DNA of 64,000 bases, from positions 1-64,000 of the forward strand of contig JAFLCS010000006.1 of assembly GCA_017302105.1 (NCBI GenBank). The letters are read 5' to 3'. The notes beneath the pieces are model-generated. The model did no database searches, was not told the origin of the DNA, and saw only the letters and a list, made by a program, of their open reading frames with translations. This document shows positions 1-7,581 of the stretch, piece after piece (the first letter of the stretch is position 1; every line of letters begins with the position of its first letter). The DNA is from Caulobacterales bacterium. GTDB lineage: Bacteria > Pseudomonadota > Alphaproteobacteria > Caulobacterales > Caulobacteraceae. Position numbers and translations under genes: made by a program.

Positions 1-83
1 GTGAAACCGACCTGGCCCGCGCCACCGCCGACGGTGTCCGCGAGCCGCTCAACCGTCGCGCCACGATCAACATCAACCGCTAA
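1..83 (+). CDS. OmpA-family outer membrane protein, C-terminal end (partial)
   Basis: Only the last 26 codons are in the window, read from base 3 to a TAA at 81-83. The peptide ends with EPLNRRATINI, which matches the close of the OmpA C-terminal peptidoglycan-binding domain (usually ...NRRVEI). Such proteins link the outer membrane to the cell wall through this periplasmic domain. The rest of the gene lies upstream, so length, signal peptide and barrel cannot be judged. A strong hairpin terminator follows about 45 bases later. Confidence 0.6.
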   Translation, partial: ETDLARATADGVREPLNRRATININR

Positions 84-128
84 GGTTGCCCTGATCAAAG
101 CTGCGGCCTAGAGCCAATGCCTAAAGCG

Positions 129-156
129 AGCCCCCGGCGAGAAATCTCCGGGGGCT
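129..156 (+). terminator. Rho-independent terminator after the OmpA-type gene
   Basis: A perfect 9-bp stem (129-137 with 148-156, AGCCCCCGG/CCGGGGGCT) with a 10-base loop is followed by the T-rich stretch TTGCTTTG. It sits between the OmpA stop codon and the next gene, as expected for an intrinsic terminator. Confidence 0.75.
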
Positions 157-274
157 TTGCTTTGTCTGAAATGCTGGCCGGCCTGACGAATTCGGTTTCG
201 TTCGATCCCCTGGGCGTGCAACCTTCAAAGTTCGGGGGCGTTAGTCTCGCATCGCAACAGGAGGAATTGCGCTT

Positions 275-526
275 ATGGAACTTGGATTTATTGGCTGGAT
301 CGTGGTCGGCCTCGTCGCGGGCTTCTTGGCCGAGAAGATCATGAAGCGGAACGACAGCCTGTTGATGAACCTGGTCATCGGCGTCGTCGGTGCTCTGCTG
401 GGTGGATTCATCGCCACAAACTTCCTTGGCTTTTCGGCCGGCGGAAGCTGGATCATGGCGACGGTGATCGCTCTGGGCGGCGCGCTGTTGCTGCTATTTG
501 TGCTGGGGCTTTTCCGCCGGCGCTAG
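275..526 (+). CDS. GlsB/YeaQ/YmgE-family stress-response membrane protein
   Basis: This 83-residue protein is almost entirely hydrophobic, with three predicted membrane helices (about residues 3-20, 29-50 and 57-78) and a basic C-terminal RRR. The N-terminal LGFIGWIVVGLVAGFLAEKIM and the following glycine-rich helix are typical of the transglycosylase-associated (GlsB/YeaQ) family. These are small inner-membrane proteins linked to envelope stress, with unknown biochemistry. The start is supported by the ribosome site AGGAGGA at 260-266. It is monocistronic, flanked by a terminator upstream and a hairpin downstream. Confidence 0.85.
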   Translation: MELGFIGWIVVGLVAGFLAEKIMKRNDSLLMNLVIGVVGALLGGFIATNFLGFSAGGSWIMATVIALGGALLLLFVLGLFRRR

Positions 527-551
527 CCGGCAACCCCAATCCGTTGTTTGC

Positions 552-585
552 AAGGCGCGGTCTGTTCTGGTACAGGCCGCGCCTT
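552..585 (+). terminator. Hairpin terminator between the GlsB-type gene and rplK
   Basis: A 9-bp GC-rich stem (552-560 with 577-585) continues after one unpaired base on each side into CTGT/ACAG (562-565 with 572-575). There is no clean T-run, so termination strength is uncertain. A second small hairpin (CGCAC/GTGCG, 586-599) follows at once. It either ends the GlsB transcript or acts in the rplK leader. Confidence 0.5.
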
Positions 586-607
586 CGCACATTTGTGCGA
601 CGAAAAT

Positions 608-634
608 CCGTGGGAGGGGCTGCCCGAACCACGG
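608..634 (+). promoter_or_regulatory. Candidate L1-responsive leader hairpin upstream of rplK
   Basis: A CCGTGG/CCACGG stem (608-613 with 629-634) carries an asymmetric internal loop (GA against GAA), then GGG/CCC and a four-base loop. It lies 45 bases before the rplK start. In many bacteria ribosomal protein L1 represses the rplK-rplA mRNA by binding a stem with an asymmetric loop that mimics its 23S rRNA site. Position and shape fit, but the assignment is inference. Confidence 0.35.
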
Positions 635-678
635 CCACATAGGCGGCTTTAGCTAGCCGTCGCAGATGGAGACAGCCA

Positions 679-1107
679 ATGGCCAAGAAGATCTTGGGCT
701 ATATCAAATTGCAGGTGCCTGCCGGCTCTGCCACCCCGTCACCGCCGATCGGCCCGGCCCTGGGTCAACGCGGCGTGAACATCATGGGGTTCTGCAAGGA
801 ATTCAACGCGCGCACCGAAAAGGAAGTGAAGGGCACGCCCCTGCCGACGGTTATCACCGTCTATCAGGACAAGAGCTTCACCTTCGTCACCAAGACCCCG
901 CCGGCGACCCACTACCTGAAGGAAGCCGTCAAGATTAAGTCGGGCGCCGCCAAGACCGGTCGTGAGACCGTCGGCAAGATTACCCGCGCCCAGCTGCGCG
1001 AGATCGCCGAGAAGAAGATGAAGGATCTCAACGCCAACGACATCGAGGCTGCGGCCAAGATCATCGAAGGCTCGGCCCGCGCGATGGGCCTGAAGGTGGA
1101 GGGCTAA
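679..1107 (+). CDS. rplK: 50S ribosomal protein L11
   Basis: This 142-residue protein is full length for L11. The N-terminal domain begins [20 protein letters not shown] and contains the conserved [22 protein letters not shown]. The C-terminal RNA-binding domain follows, with [16 protein letters not shown]11 binds the GTPase-associated region of 23S rRNA and helps elongation and release factors work. The ATG at 679 is chosen over an upstream ATG at 666 because it gives the conserved MAKK start. rplA follows after 4 bases. Neither secE nor nusG, which often precede rplK, lies directly upstream here. Confidence 0.98.
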   Translation: MAKKILGYIKLQVPAGSATPSPPIGPALGQRGVNIMGFCKEFNARTEKEVKGTPLPTVITVYQDKSFTFVTKTPPATHYLKEAVKIKSGAAKTGRETVGKITRAQLREIAEKKMKDLNANDIEAAAKIIEGSARAMGLKVEG

Positions 1108-1111
1108 GAGG

Positions 1112-1801
1112 ATGGCCAAGCAACCCAAGCGCATCCAGGCCTGGACCGGCGACCGTGAAGCCGTCCTGCCGCTCGCCGAAGCCGTCGCCATGGTCAAGGC
1201 CAACGCCAAGGCCAAGTTCGACGAGTCCATCGAGATCGCCGTGAACCTCGGCGTCGATCCGCGTCACGCTGACCAGCAGGTCCGTGGCGTCGTGAACCTG
1301 CCGTCGGGCACGGGCCGTGACGTCCGCGTCGCCGTCTTCGCCAAGGACGCCAAGGCTGAAGAAGCCACGGCGGCCGGAGCCGAGCACGTCGGTGCCGAAG
1401 AGCTGTTCGAGAAAATCAACGGCGGTTTCATGGATTTCGACCGCGTCATCGCCACGCCCGACATGATGGGCCTGGTGGGTCGTCTGGGTAAGGTGCTGGG
1501 CCCGCGCGGCCTGATGCCGAACCCGAAGGTCGGCACCGTCACCCCGAACGTCGGCCAGGCGGTCAAGGACGCCAAGGGCGGGGCCGTGGAGTTCCGCGTC
1601 GAGAAGGCCGGTATCATCCATGCCGGCATCGGCAAGGCCTCCTTCACCCAGGACGCCATCGAGGCCAACGTCAAGGCCATGGTGGACGCCCTGGTCAAGG
1701 CCAAGCCGTCGGGGGCCAAGGGCCAGTTCGTCAAGCGGATCTCCCTGTCTTCGACGATGGGGCCGGGCGTGAAGGTCGACCTGGAATCGGTCGGCGCCTA
1801 A
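1112..1801 (+). CDS. rplA: 50S ribosomal protein L1
   Basis: This 229-residue protein is full length for bacterial L1. It contains the family signature around [18 protein letters not shown] and the preceding [17 protein letters not shown]1 forms the mobile L1 stalk on 23S rRNA near the E site and commonly represses its own operon mRNA. It is separated from rplK by 4 bases, so the two form one transcription unit. A strong terminator 25 bases after the stop ends the unit, so rplJ-rplL are not part of this operon. Confidence 0.98.
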   Translation: MAKQPKRIQAWTGDREAVLPLAEAVAMVKANAKAKFDESIEIAVNLGVDPRHADQQVRGVVNLPSGTGRDVRVAVFAKDAKAEEATAAGAEHVGAEELFEKINGGFMDFDRVIATPDMMGLVGRLGKVLGPRGLMPNPKVGTVTPNVGQAVKDAKGGAVEFRVEKAGIIHAGIGKASFTQDAIEANVKAMVDALVKAKPSGAKGQFVKRISLSSTMGPGVKVDLESVGA

Positions 1802-1825
1802 GCCGAACAGTCCATGAATAGAGTG

Positions 1826-1857
1826 CGGCCCCGCAGAGCGATCTGCGGGGCCGTTTT
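1826..1857 (+). terminator. Rho-independent terminator after rplA
   Basis: A perfect 12-bp stem (1826-1837 with 1842-1853) with a GCGA tetraloop is followed by TTTT. This is a textbook intrinsic terminator closing the rplK-rplA unit. Confidence 0.9.
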
Positions 1858-1913
1858 CGTTTGCGGGAACGGCGGCGGCGTGCATCCATGGACGGGTATG
1901 AGGGAGGGAAGCC

Positions 1914-2447
1914 ATGCGCAGTCCTTTTTGTGTCTTTGTGATCGTGGCCGCCCTGAGCCTGTCCGGGCCGGCCTGGGCCCAGGATGCGGAGAGGGAGGCT
2001 CGACTGGCGCTAGCGGAACGGGCCGTGGATGCCATGCAGGCCGAACAGATGGCGGACCAGATGACCACCCTGTTCCAAGCGGTCCCCCGACCATCTCTGG
2101 ATGGCCTCAGTGGAGCCGAGCGCGTCGCCTTCGACGAGGTCATGGCCGAAACGATGCGGACAATGACGATCCGTATGCTCAACGGCATGGTTGCCGTCTA
2201 TGCCGAAATCTACACCTATGAGGAGTTGGAGGCGATGGTGGCCTTCTATGAGAGTCCGGTCGGTCGGTCGATCATTGAGAAGGCCGATCTCGCCACGCCG
2301 CACATCATCGCGCTGATCAATGAGATCATGCCGGATATGTTCCGACAGATGGCCAATGGCCTGTGTGATCGTTTGGACTGCACGCAAGAAGAACGTCAGG
2401 AACTCCAACGTGAGATGCTTGGCTCCATCGGCATGACCGAGTCCTGA
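1914..2447 (+). CDS. DUF2059-domain secreted protein
   Basis: The 177-residue protein begins with a signal peptide (about residues 1-23, cleaved after PAWA). The DUF2059 domain is recognised by the stretch YTYEELEAMVAFYESPVGRS at about residues 100-120, where the family carries a conserved EL..m..FY.SP.G pattern. The domain is helical, found in exported proteins of Gram-negative bacteria, and has no established activity. The region after it (CDRLDCTQEE) holds two cysteines that could pair in the periplasm. The next gene starts 2 bases after the stop, so it is probably co-transcribed with the nucleoside transporter. Confidence 0.8.
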   Translation: MRSPFCVFVIVAALSLSGPAWAQDAEREARLALAERAVDAMQAEQMADQMTTLFQAVPRPSLDGLSGAERVAFDEVMAETMRTMTIRMLNGMVAVYAEIYTYEELEAMVAFYESPVGRSIIEKADLATPHIIALINEIMPDMFRQMANGLCDRLDCTQEERQELQREMLGSIGMTES

Positions 2448-2449
2448 CG

Positions 2450-3709
2450 ATGGTGCATTTTCAGAGCCTGCTCGGCCTGGCGGTCATCGTCGGCGTTTGC
2501 TGGCTGTTGTCGGAGGATCGATCGCGATTTCCCTGGCGGCTGACGCTGGGGGCGGTGGCGGTGCAGGCGGCGCTGGTGCTGATCGTGTTCGGGATGCCGG
2601 GGGCGGACGGGGTGCTGAACGCCATCACCGGCTCGGTCGATGCCCTGTCCGAGGCGACCCGTCACGGCACCCAGTTCATCTTCGGGTATCTGGGCGGCGG
2701 CGATCAGCCGTATGCGGTGACCAATGACCGGGCGCTGTTCGTGTTCGCGTTTGAGGTGTTGCCGCTGATCCTGGTGATCTCGGCGCTGTCGGCGCTGTTG
2801 TGGCACTGGAAGATCCTGAAGTGGGTGATCCGCGGCTTCGGCTTCCTGTTCGAGCGGACCATGGGTCTGGGCGGTGCCTCGGCCCTGGCGGTGGCAGCCA
2901 ACATCTTTCTGGGCATGATCGAAAGCCCGATCGTGATCCGGGCCTATCTGGACGAGCTGACCCGCTCGGAGCTGTTCCTGTTGATGGTGGTGGGGCTGGC
3001 GACCGTGGCCGGCTCGACCATGGTGGCCTATGCGACGATCCTGGGCGGAGTGCTGCCCAATGCGGCCGGCCACGTCCTGGTGGCTTCGATCGTTTCGGCC
3101 CCGGCGGGGGTGGCGCTGGCGCGCATTCTGATCCCAGAGACGGCGGGCGCGGCGGGGGTGAAGACCGATTATGAGTCCGGCCTCAAATACGATTCTGCGA
3201 TCGACGCTATCGTCAAGGGCACGGCCGACGGCCTGATGGTGGTTCTGAACATCTCGGCGGTGCTGATCGTGTTTGTGGCGCTGGTGGCTCTGGTCAACAT
3301 CATGATCGGCTGGATCGTGATCGGCGGCGATCCGCTGACGCTGGAGCGGGCGCTGGGCTGGCTGTTCACGCCGGTCGCCTGGCTGATCGGCGTGCCGTGG
3401 GAAGAGGCAGGCAAGGCCGGCTGGCTCCTGGGGGTCAAGCTGATGCTGACCGAGTTCGTGGCCTTCATCGAGCTGGGCAATGTGCCGACGGCCGAGATGA
3501 GCGAACGGACACGGATGCTGATGACCTACGCCCTGTGCGGCTTCGCCAATATCGGCTCGGTCGGGATCACGGTGACGGGCCTGTCGGTGCTGGTCCCGGA
3601 TCGGCGTGAAGAGGTGCTGGGCCTGGTCTGGCGGGCGCTGTTCGCGGGGTTCCTGGCCACCTTGATGAGCTCGGCCATCGTCGGGGCCTTGCCGGCGGCG
3701 GTGTTCTAA
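2450..3709 (+). CDS. Concentrative nucleoside transporter (NupC/CNT family)
   Basis: This 419-residue inner-membrane protein has the CNT architecture: an N-terminal hydrophobic domain, then the gate/core region. The family landmark FLGMIESPIVIRAYL lies near residues 156-170, and the C-terminal segment EFVAFIELGNV...CGFANIGSVGI corresponds to the second substrate-binding half. CNT proteins import nucleosides driven by H+ or Na+. The substrate cannot be told from sequence alone. It lies 2 bases after the DUF2059 gene and 11 bases before the glutathione-transferase gene, so the three may share a transcript. Confidence 0.9.
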   Translation: MVHFQSLLGLAVIVGVCWLLSEDRSRFPWRLTLGAVAVQAALVLIVFGMPGADGVLNAITGSVDALSEATRHGTQFIFGYLGGGDQPYAVTNDRALFVFAFEVLPLILVISALSALLWHWKILKWVIRGFGFLFERTMGLGGASALAVAANIFLGMIESPIVIRAYLDELTRSELFLLMVVGLATVAGSTMVAYATILGGVLPNAAGHVLVASIVSAPAGVALARILIPETAGAAGVKTDYESGLKYDSAIDAIVKGTADGLMVVLNISAVLIVFVALVALVNIMIGWIVIGGDPLTLERALGWLFTPVAWLIGVPWEEAGKAGWLLGVKLMLTEFVAFIELGNVPTAEMSERTRMLMTYALCGFANIGSVGITVTGLSVLVPDRREEVLGLVWRALFAGFLATLMSSAIVGALPAAVF

Positions 3710-3720
3710 AGGACGAGATC

Positions 3721-4344
3721 ATGAAACTGTACGACACCCTGATGGCGCCCAACCCCCGACGCGTGCGCTGGATCATGGCCGAGAAGGGGATTGACGACAT
3801 CGAGATCGTGCCGGTCAATCTGTTGGCGGGCGAGCACCGGACGCCGGAATATCGGGGGCGAGCGGGGCTGGCGCATCTGCCGGCGCTGGAGCTGGATGAC
3901 GGGACCACCATCACCGAATCCCTGGCGATCGGGCGCTATCTGGAGAGCCGCTATCCCGAGCCGAACCTGTTCGGTCGGGACGCCGAGGAGGCGGCGATCA
4001 TCGAAATGTGGACGCGCCGGATGGAGCTGTATCTGGCCAATCCGATGATGATGCACACCCGGTTCTCGCATCCGGCTCTGTCGGCGCTGGAGCCGCCCGA
4101 GCCGTCGGTCGGGGCCTATAATCTGAGAACTGCCGAGAAGATGATGAAGGCGCTGGATCGCCATCTGGCGGGGCGTGAATTCATCGCGGCTGACCGGATC
4201 ACGGCGGCCGATATCGTGGCCTATGTCGGGCTGGATTTCGGGCGGCTGGTCAAATATCGGCCGGATGCCGGTCTGGAGAATTTGGCGCGTTGGCGTGGGG
4301 CCATGAAGGCCCGCCCCGCCGCAGAGGCAGGCCTGAGAGCCTAG
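3721..4344 (+). CDS. Glutathione S-transferase family protein
   Basis: The 207-residue protein has a thioredoxin-fold N-terminal domain (residues 1-80) with the conserved cis-proline area HLPALELDDGTTITESLAI, where ES is the usual glutathione gamma-glutamyl contact. A helical C-terminal domain contains the N-capping box ITAADIVAYV. The N-terminal catalytic Ser/Cys/Tyr is not obvious (MAPNPRR), so conjugating activity is uncertain. A purine-rich ribosome site (AAAGGACGAG) precedes the ATG. Its stop overlaps the convergent thioesterase stop by 3 bases (4342-4344 against 4341-4343). Confidence 0.85.
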   Translation: MKLYDTLMAPNPRRVRWIMAEKGIDDIEIVPVNLLAGEHRTPEYRGRAGLAHLPALELDDGTTITESLAIGRYLESRYPEPNLFGRDAEEAAIIEMWTRRMELYLANPMMMHTRFSHPALSALEPPEPSVGAYNLRTAEKMMKALDRHLAGREFIAADRITAADIVAYVGLDFGRLVKYRPDAGLENLARWRGAMKARPAAEAGLRA

Positions 4345-4772
4345 CCTTCCTTCCAGCGTTTGATAACGCCGGAGAAGGTCATCACGGTGCGTTCTCCGAC
4401 CGCGATGGTCCCGCGCACGAAGACCAGAGACCCGCCGGCCCGCACCACCTCGCCGGTCGCTTCGACCAGATCGCCCACACGTACGGCGTCCACAAAGGTC
4501 GAATCCAGCTGCACGGTGACGCCACGCGAACCCTCCATCTGCTGGTAGGCCGTCTGGAACAGGGCGATGTCGGCAAAGCTCATCAGGCAGCCGCCATGCA
4601 TCCGGTTGCCGGCGTTCATGTGCTTCTGTTCAGCCCGAAAGGCGCAGCGCATCCGCCCGTCAGGCTCCAGCCTGAAATAGAAGGGGCCGACGACCTGGTC
4701 GAAGGTGTCTTTCAGATCGTAGGTTTCCCACCCGGCGAATTCGCCGTCGGTAACGGTGCGTCTGGCGACCAT
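4341..4772 (-). CDS. PaaI-family hotdog-fold thioesterase
   Basis: This 143-residue protein shows the hotdog-fold signature NRMHGGCLMSFADIALFQTA, where the HGG helps define the thioesterase active site, followed by VQLDSTFVDAVRVGDLVEA and a final beta-strand region. Such enzymes hydrolyse acyl- or aryl-CoA thioesters; the substrate is not evident. The reading frame stays open upstream to 4841, but I prefer the ATG at 4770-4772. It has the ribosome site AAGGAAGG just before it and leaves room for the divergent cysQ start at 4846. Confidence 0.85.
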   Translation of the reverse strand: MVARRTVTDGEFAGWETYDLKDTFDQVVGPFYFRLEPDGRMRCAFRAEQKHMNAGNRMHGGCLMSFADIALFQTAYQQMEGSRGVTVQLDSTFVDAVRVGDLVEATGEVVRAGGSLVFVRGTIAVGERTVMTFSGVIKRWKEG

Positions 4773-4845
4773 GGATTTCCTTCCTTCTGGACGCGCCTGC
4801 CTATAGGACGGGCGACAGTCGTCGCAAGCCCGGTCCGCCATCCTG

Positions 4846-5658
4846 ATGCTCGATCATTTCGCCGCCATCGCTCTGGAAGCCGGAGAGGTGATCCTGGAAG
4901 TCTATGCGCGTGCGGATCTGGGCGAGCGGGCCAAGGCCGATGGGTCGCCCGTGACCGAAGCGGACGCGGCGGCCGAAGCCGTCATTCTCGAACGGCTTGC
5001 CGAGGTCTGGCCCGATATTCCCGTGATCGCCGAAGAGGCCGTTTGCGCCGGCCAAGTTCCCGAGATCCGCCACCGCTTCTTCCTGGTCGATCCACTCGAC
5101 GGCACGGCAGAGTTCGTCCGACGCAGCGGTGAATTCACGGTCAACATTGCCCTGGTGGAGGATGGCCGGCCGACCGCGGGCCTGGTCTATCTGCCCACCA
5201 CGGGCGAGATCTTCAGGGGCGATGCGCGAGGGGCCGCGCGCGCGGTTCATGCCAGAAGCGGAATGTCCGCGTGGACGGCGATCCGCGCCCGATCTGCGCC
5301 GGAAGCCGGCCTGACCGTGATCGCCAGCCGCCGCAGCGGCGGCGACCGGCTGGCTGACTATCTGGATCGGTTCAAGGTGGCTGAGACGGTTCGGGCCAGT
5401 TCGTCTCTGAAGCTGTGCCGCATCGCTGAAGGCGTCGCCGACCTGTATCCACGCTTCGGGCGTACGATGGCCTGGGACATTGCAGCCGGTCACGCAGTGC
5501 TGCGCGCGGCGGGCGGCGAGGTCTGGACCCTGGATGGCCGGCCCATGTCCTATGAACCGGATCGGGTGCCCGGAGAGGACGCCTTCGCCAATCCCGACTT
5601 CGTGGCATCCGGCGCATTCGATCCGGCTGATCTGGTCAGGGACGGCGGCGCGTCGTAA
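4846..5658 (+). CDS. cysQ: 3'(2'),5'-bisphosphate nucleotidase (inositol monophosphatase superfamily)
   Basis: The 270-residue protein carries the metal-binding motifs of the family: AEEA (about residues 61-64), VDPLDGTAEF (about 83-92) and the C-terminal WDIAAGHAVL. The combination DPLDGTAEF and SSLKLCRIAEGVADLYPRFG is typical of CysQ rather than inositol phosphatases. CysQ removes the 3'-phosphate from PAP formed in sulfate assimilation and needs Mg2+. It is cytoplasmic. A short-chain dehydrogenase follows after 31 bases, and the thioesterase gene is divergent. Confidence 0.88.
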   Translation: MLDHFAAIALEAGEVILEVYARADLGERAKADGSPVTEADAAAEAVILERLAEVWPDIPVIAEEAVCAGQVPEIRHRFFLVDPLDGTAEFVRRSGEFTVNIALVEDGRPTAGLVYLPTTGEIFRGDARGAARAVHARSGMSAWTAIRARSAPEAGLTVIASRRSGGDRLADYLDRFKVAETVRASSSLKLCRIAEGVADLYPRFGRTMAWDIAAGHAVLRAAGGEVWTLDGRPMSYEPDRVPGEDAFANPDFVASGAFDPADLVRDGGAS

Positions 5659-5689
5659 CGACTGCACCCTCAACAAGGAGAGACGTTCG

Positions 5690-6370
5690 GTGAGTGGCAG
5701 GGTTGTCGTCGTAACAGGAGCTTTCGGGGCGCTGGGCCAGGCGGTCGTCAAAGGCTTGTCCGAGGACGGCAACCGGGTTGTGGCCGTCGATCATGCGTCG
5801 ACCGCGCCCGAAGGTCTGGCGGGCCTGCGAGCCATGGGCGGCGTGGATCTGGCCGATGCGGCCCAGGCCCGGCAGGTCCTTGAGGCGGTAGCAGGCGACT
5901 TTGGTGGCATCGATGCTCTCGTCAACGTGGCCGGCGGCTTCGTCTGGGAGACCGTGGATGGCCACAGCAACGAGTCCTGGGAGCGGATGCACACCCTCAA
6001 TCTGATGACGGCGCTGAATGCATCGCGCGCCGCCTTGCCGTGGCTGGTTCAGAGTGCGCACGGTCGAATCGTCAACATCGGGGCCAAGGGCGCGCTCGCG
6101 GCCGCGACCGGAATGGGGGCCTATGCCGCGTCCAAGGCGGGCGTGCACCGGCTGACGGAGGCGCTGGCCGAAGAATATAAAGGCCGCGTGACGGTCAATG
6201 CCGTGCTGCCCTCCATTATCGACACGGCCGCCAATCGCCGAGATATGCCCGATGCCGACTGGACAAACTGGGTTACGACCGATGAATTGGCGGCTGTGAT
6301 AGCCTTCCTGGTGTCGCCGCAGGCCAGCGGCATCACCGGAGCCCTGATTCCCGTAACCGGAAGAGTTTGA
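5690..6370 (+). CDS. Short-chain dehydrogenase/reductase
   Basis: This 226-residue SDR has the NAD(P)-binding glycine motif TGAFGALG near the N-terminus, the structural motif NVAGG (about residues 83-87) and the catalytic YAASK (about 144-148), with a serine-like position in the preceding strand (NIGAKGAL). The start is taken as GTG at 5690, supported by the ribosome site AAGGAGA at 5675-5681. An in-frame ATG far upstream would run through the cysQ coding region. No substrate can be inferred. A DUF3253 gene follows after 3 bases. Confidence 0.85.
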   Translation: MSGRVVVVTGAFGALGQAVVKGLSEDGNRVVAVDHASTAPEGLAGLRAMGGVDLADAAQARQVLEAVAGDFGGIDALVNVAGGFVWETVDGHSNESWERMHTLNLMTALNASRAALPWLVQSAHGRIVNIGAKGALAAATGMGAYAASKAGVHRLTEALAEEYKGRVTVNAVLPSIIDTAANRRDMPDADWTNWVTTDELAAVIAFLVSPQASGITGALIPVTGRV

Positions 6371-6373
6371 CCG

Positions 6374-6679
6374 ATGTCTGATCCCATTCAGGAGGCCATC
6401 CTGGCGCGCCTTTCCAAGGCCGATCCGCAAGGGCTGGGCAAGGCCAGCATCGAACCGGCCGAGGTCGCCAAGTTTCTCCAGCCGGAACAGTGGCAACGCG
6501 TTCTTCCCAAGGTGAAAACGGCGGCGCTGGGCATGATGCGCCAGGGCCAGCTGGTCATCACCAAGAAGGGCAAGGCGATCGACCCGGCACGAATGAAGGG
6601 CGTCATTCGGCTCAGGCTACCGACGGCTGATGAGCGGGCGGCCATGCCGGTTGCGCCGGGCGATGCGGACGGCGCCTAA
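6374..6679 (+). CDS. DUF3253-domain protein
   Basis: The 101-residue protein matches the DUF3253 pattern: an N-terminal helix IQEAILARL, then IEPAEVAKFLQPEQW.RVLPKVKTAA and the C-terminal GQLVITKKGKAIDPARMKGVIRLR. The fold looks like a small winged-helix type domain, but no function has been established. It starts 3 bases after the SDR stop and so is probably co-expressed with it. Confidence 0.8.
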   Translation: MSDPIQEAILARLSKADPQGLGKASIEPAEVAKFLQPEQWQRVLPKVKTAALGMMRQGQLVITKKGKAIDPARMKGVIRLRLPTADERAAMPVAPGDADGA

Positions 6680-6744
6680 GCAGAGCTTGGGGGATGACGA
6701 AGTCAGGCGAAGAGGACGGTTGCAGTTTCGGGAGTTCAGCGGTG

Positions 6745-7581
6745 ATGAAGGCAATATTAGCGGTGCTGGCGGCGGTCACTATGCTGATCGTTCAGCCGAC
6801 TGCGACCTTGGCCCAGACGGGGGCAATGACGCGCGACGAACTGCAGACCATATTCGTGAACCGCTTTGAGCAGGTCGCCCCCGACGCCCGGATCACGCCG
6901 ACTGACGATGGTCTGGTGGTCACCTTTGATGACGATCGAGAATTCCGGCTGTTCATCGACCAGGCCCTTCGACGGGTGAATGCGGGTGAGCCGGCCGCTG
7001 CCGTCGTGGATGGCATCGTGGAAACGGTCCTTGGAGCCGAGGCACCCACCTTCGATGCCGCGCGGGCCTTCATCCTTATTCGACCGAACGCCTATCTGGA
7101 TGTCCTGCCCAGCCAGGCTGCTGATCAGCAACTGGTTTATCGACCTCTCGCCGGCGACCTGGTGCTGCTACTGGCTCAGCATCAGGTCGATCGATTTGGC
7201 TTCACCACCGAGGCTGAAATTACGGTCGGCGGCCTTGATGCTAACGCGGTCTGGGACGCCGCCCTGGCGCGGACTTTCACGGCTCTAGGGGAGCCGACGC
7301 TGGAGGCAGGCGGAACCGGCGTCTGGATCATGACGGCCAGGTGGGACATCGGCGCCAGCCTGATGCTCGATGACGCTGTGTGGGCGCGGCCCCAGATGAG
7401 CGTGATCGGAGGAGAGGTTGCGGTCGGGGTTTTTCGGGACGCACTGATCCTGGTGCGCACCGACAACCCCGCTGCGGTGGCGGGCGTGCGAATCTTCATG
7501 GCCTCCATGCAAGGCGATCCGAACTTCCAGTCCGAACTGTTGTTTGTCCGCAGGAATGGTGCGTGGCGGGTCTTCGAGTAG
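6745..7581 (+). CDS. Secreted protein of unknown function
   Basis: I do not recognise this 278-residue protein. It begins with a clear signal peptide (MKAILAVLAAVTMLIVQPTATLAQ) and contains no cysteine at the cleavage point, so a soluble periplasmic or secreted product is expected. The mature part is acidic, with a region resembling a small alpha-beta unit (LVVTFDDDREFRLFIDQAL) and later strands ending in LLFVRRNGAWRVFE. The frame is open to an ATG at 6694, but the internal ATG at 6745 places the signal peptide at the N-terminus. The next gene overlaps its last 19 bases, which suggests translational coupling and a shared role. Confidence 0.7.
   Translation: MKAILAVLAAVTMLIVQPTATLAQTGAMTRDELQTIFVNRFEQVAPDARITPTDDGLVVTFDDDREFRLFIDQALRRVNAGEPAAAVVDGIVETVLGAEAPTFDAARAFILIRPNAYLDVLPSQAADQQLVYRPLAGDLVLLLAQHQVDRFGFTTEAEITVGGLDANAVWDAALARTFTALGEPTLEAGGTGVWIMTARWDIGASLMLDDAVWARPQMSVIGGEVAVGVFRDALILVRTDNPAAVAGVRIFMASMQGDPNFQSELLFVRRNGAWRVFE

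Noticed and set aside
1061..2188. 375-codon minus-strand frame opposite rplA
   Set aside because: Antisense to a ribosomal protein gene and crosses its terminator.
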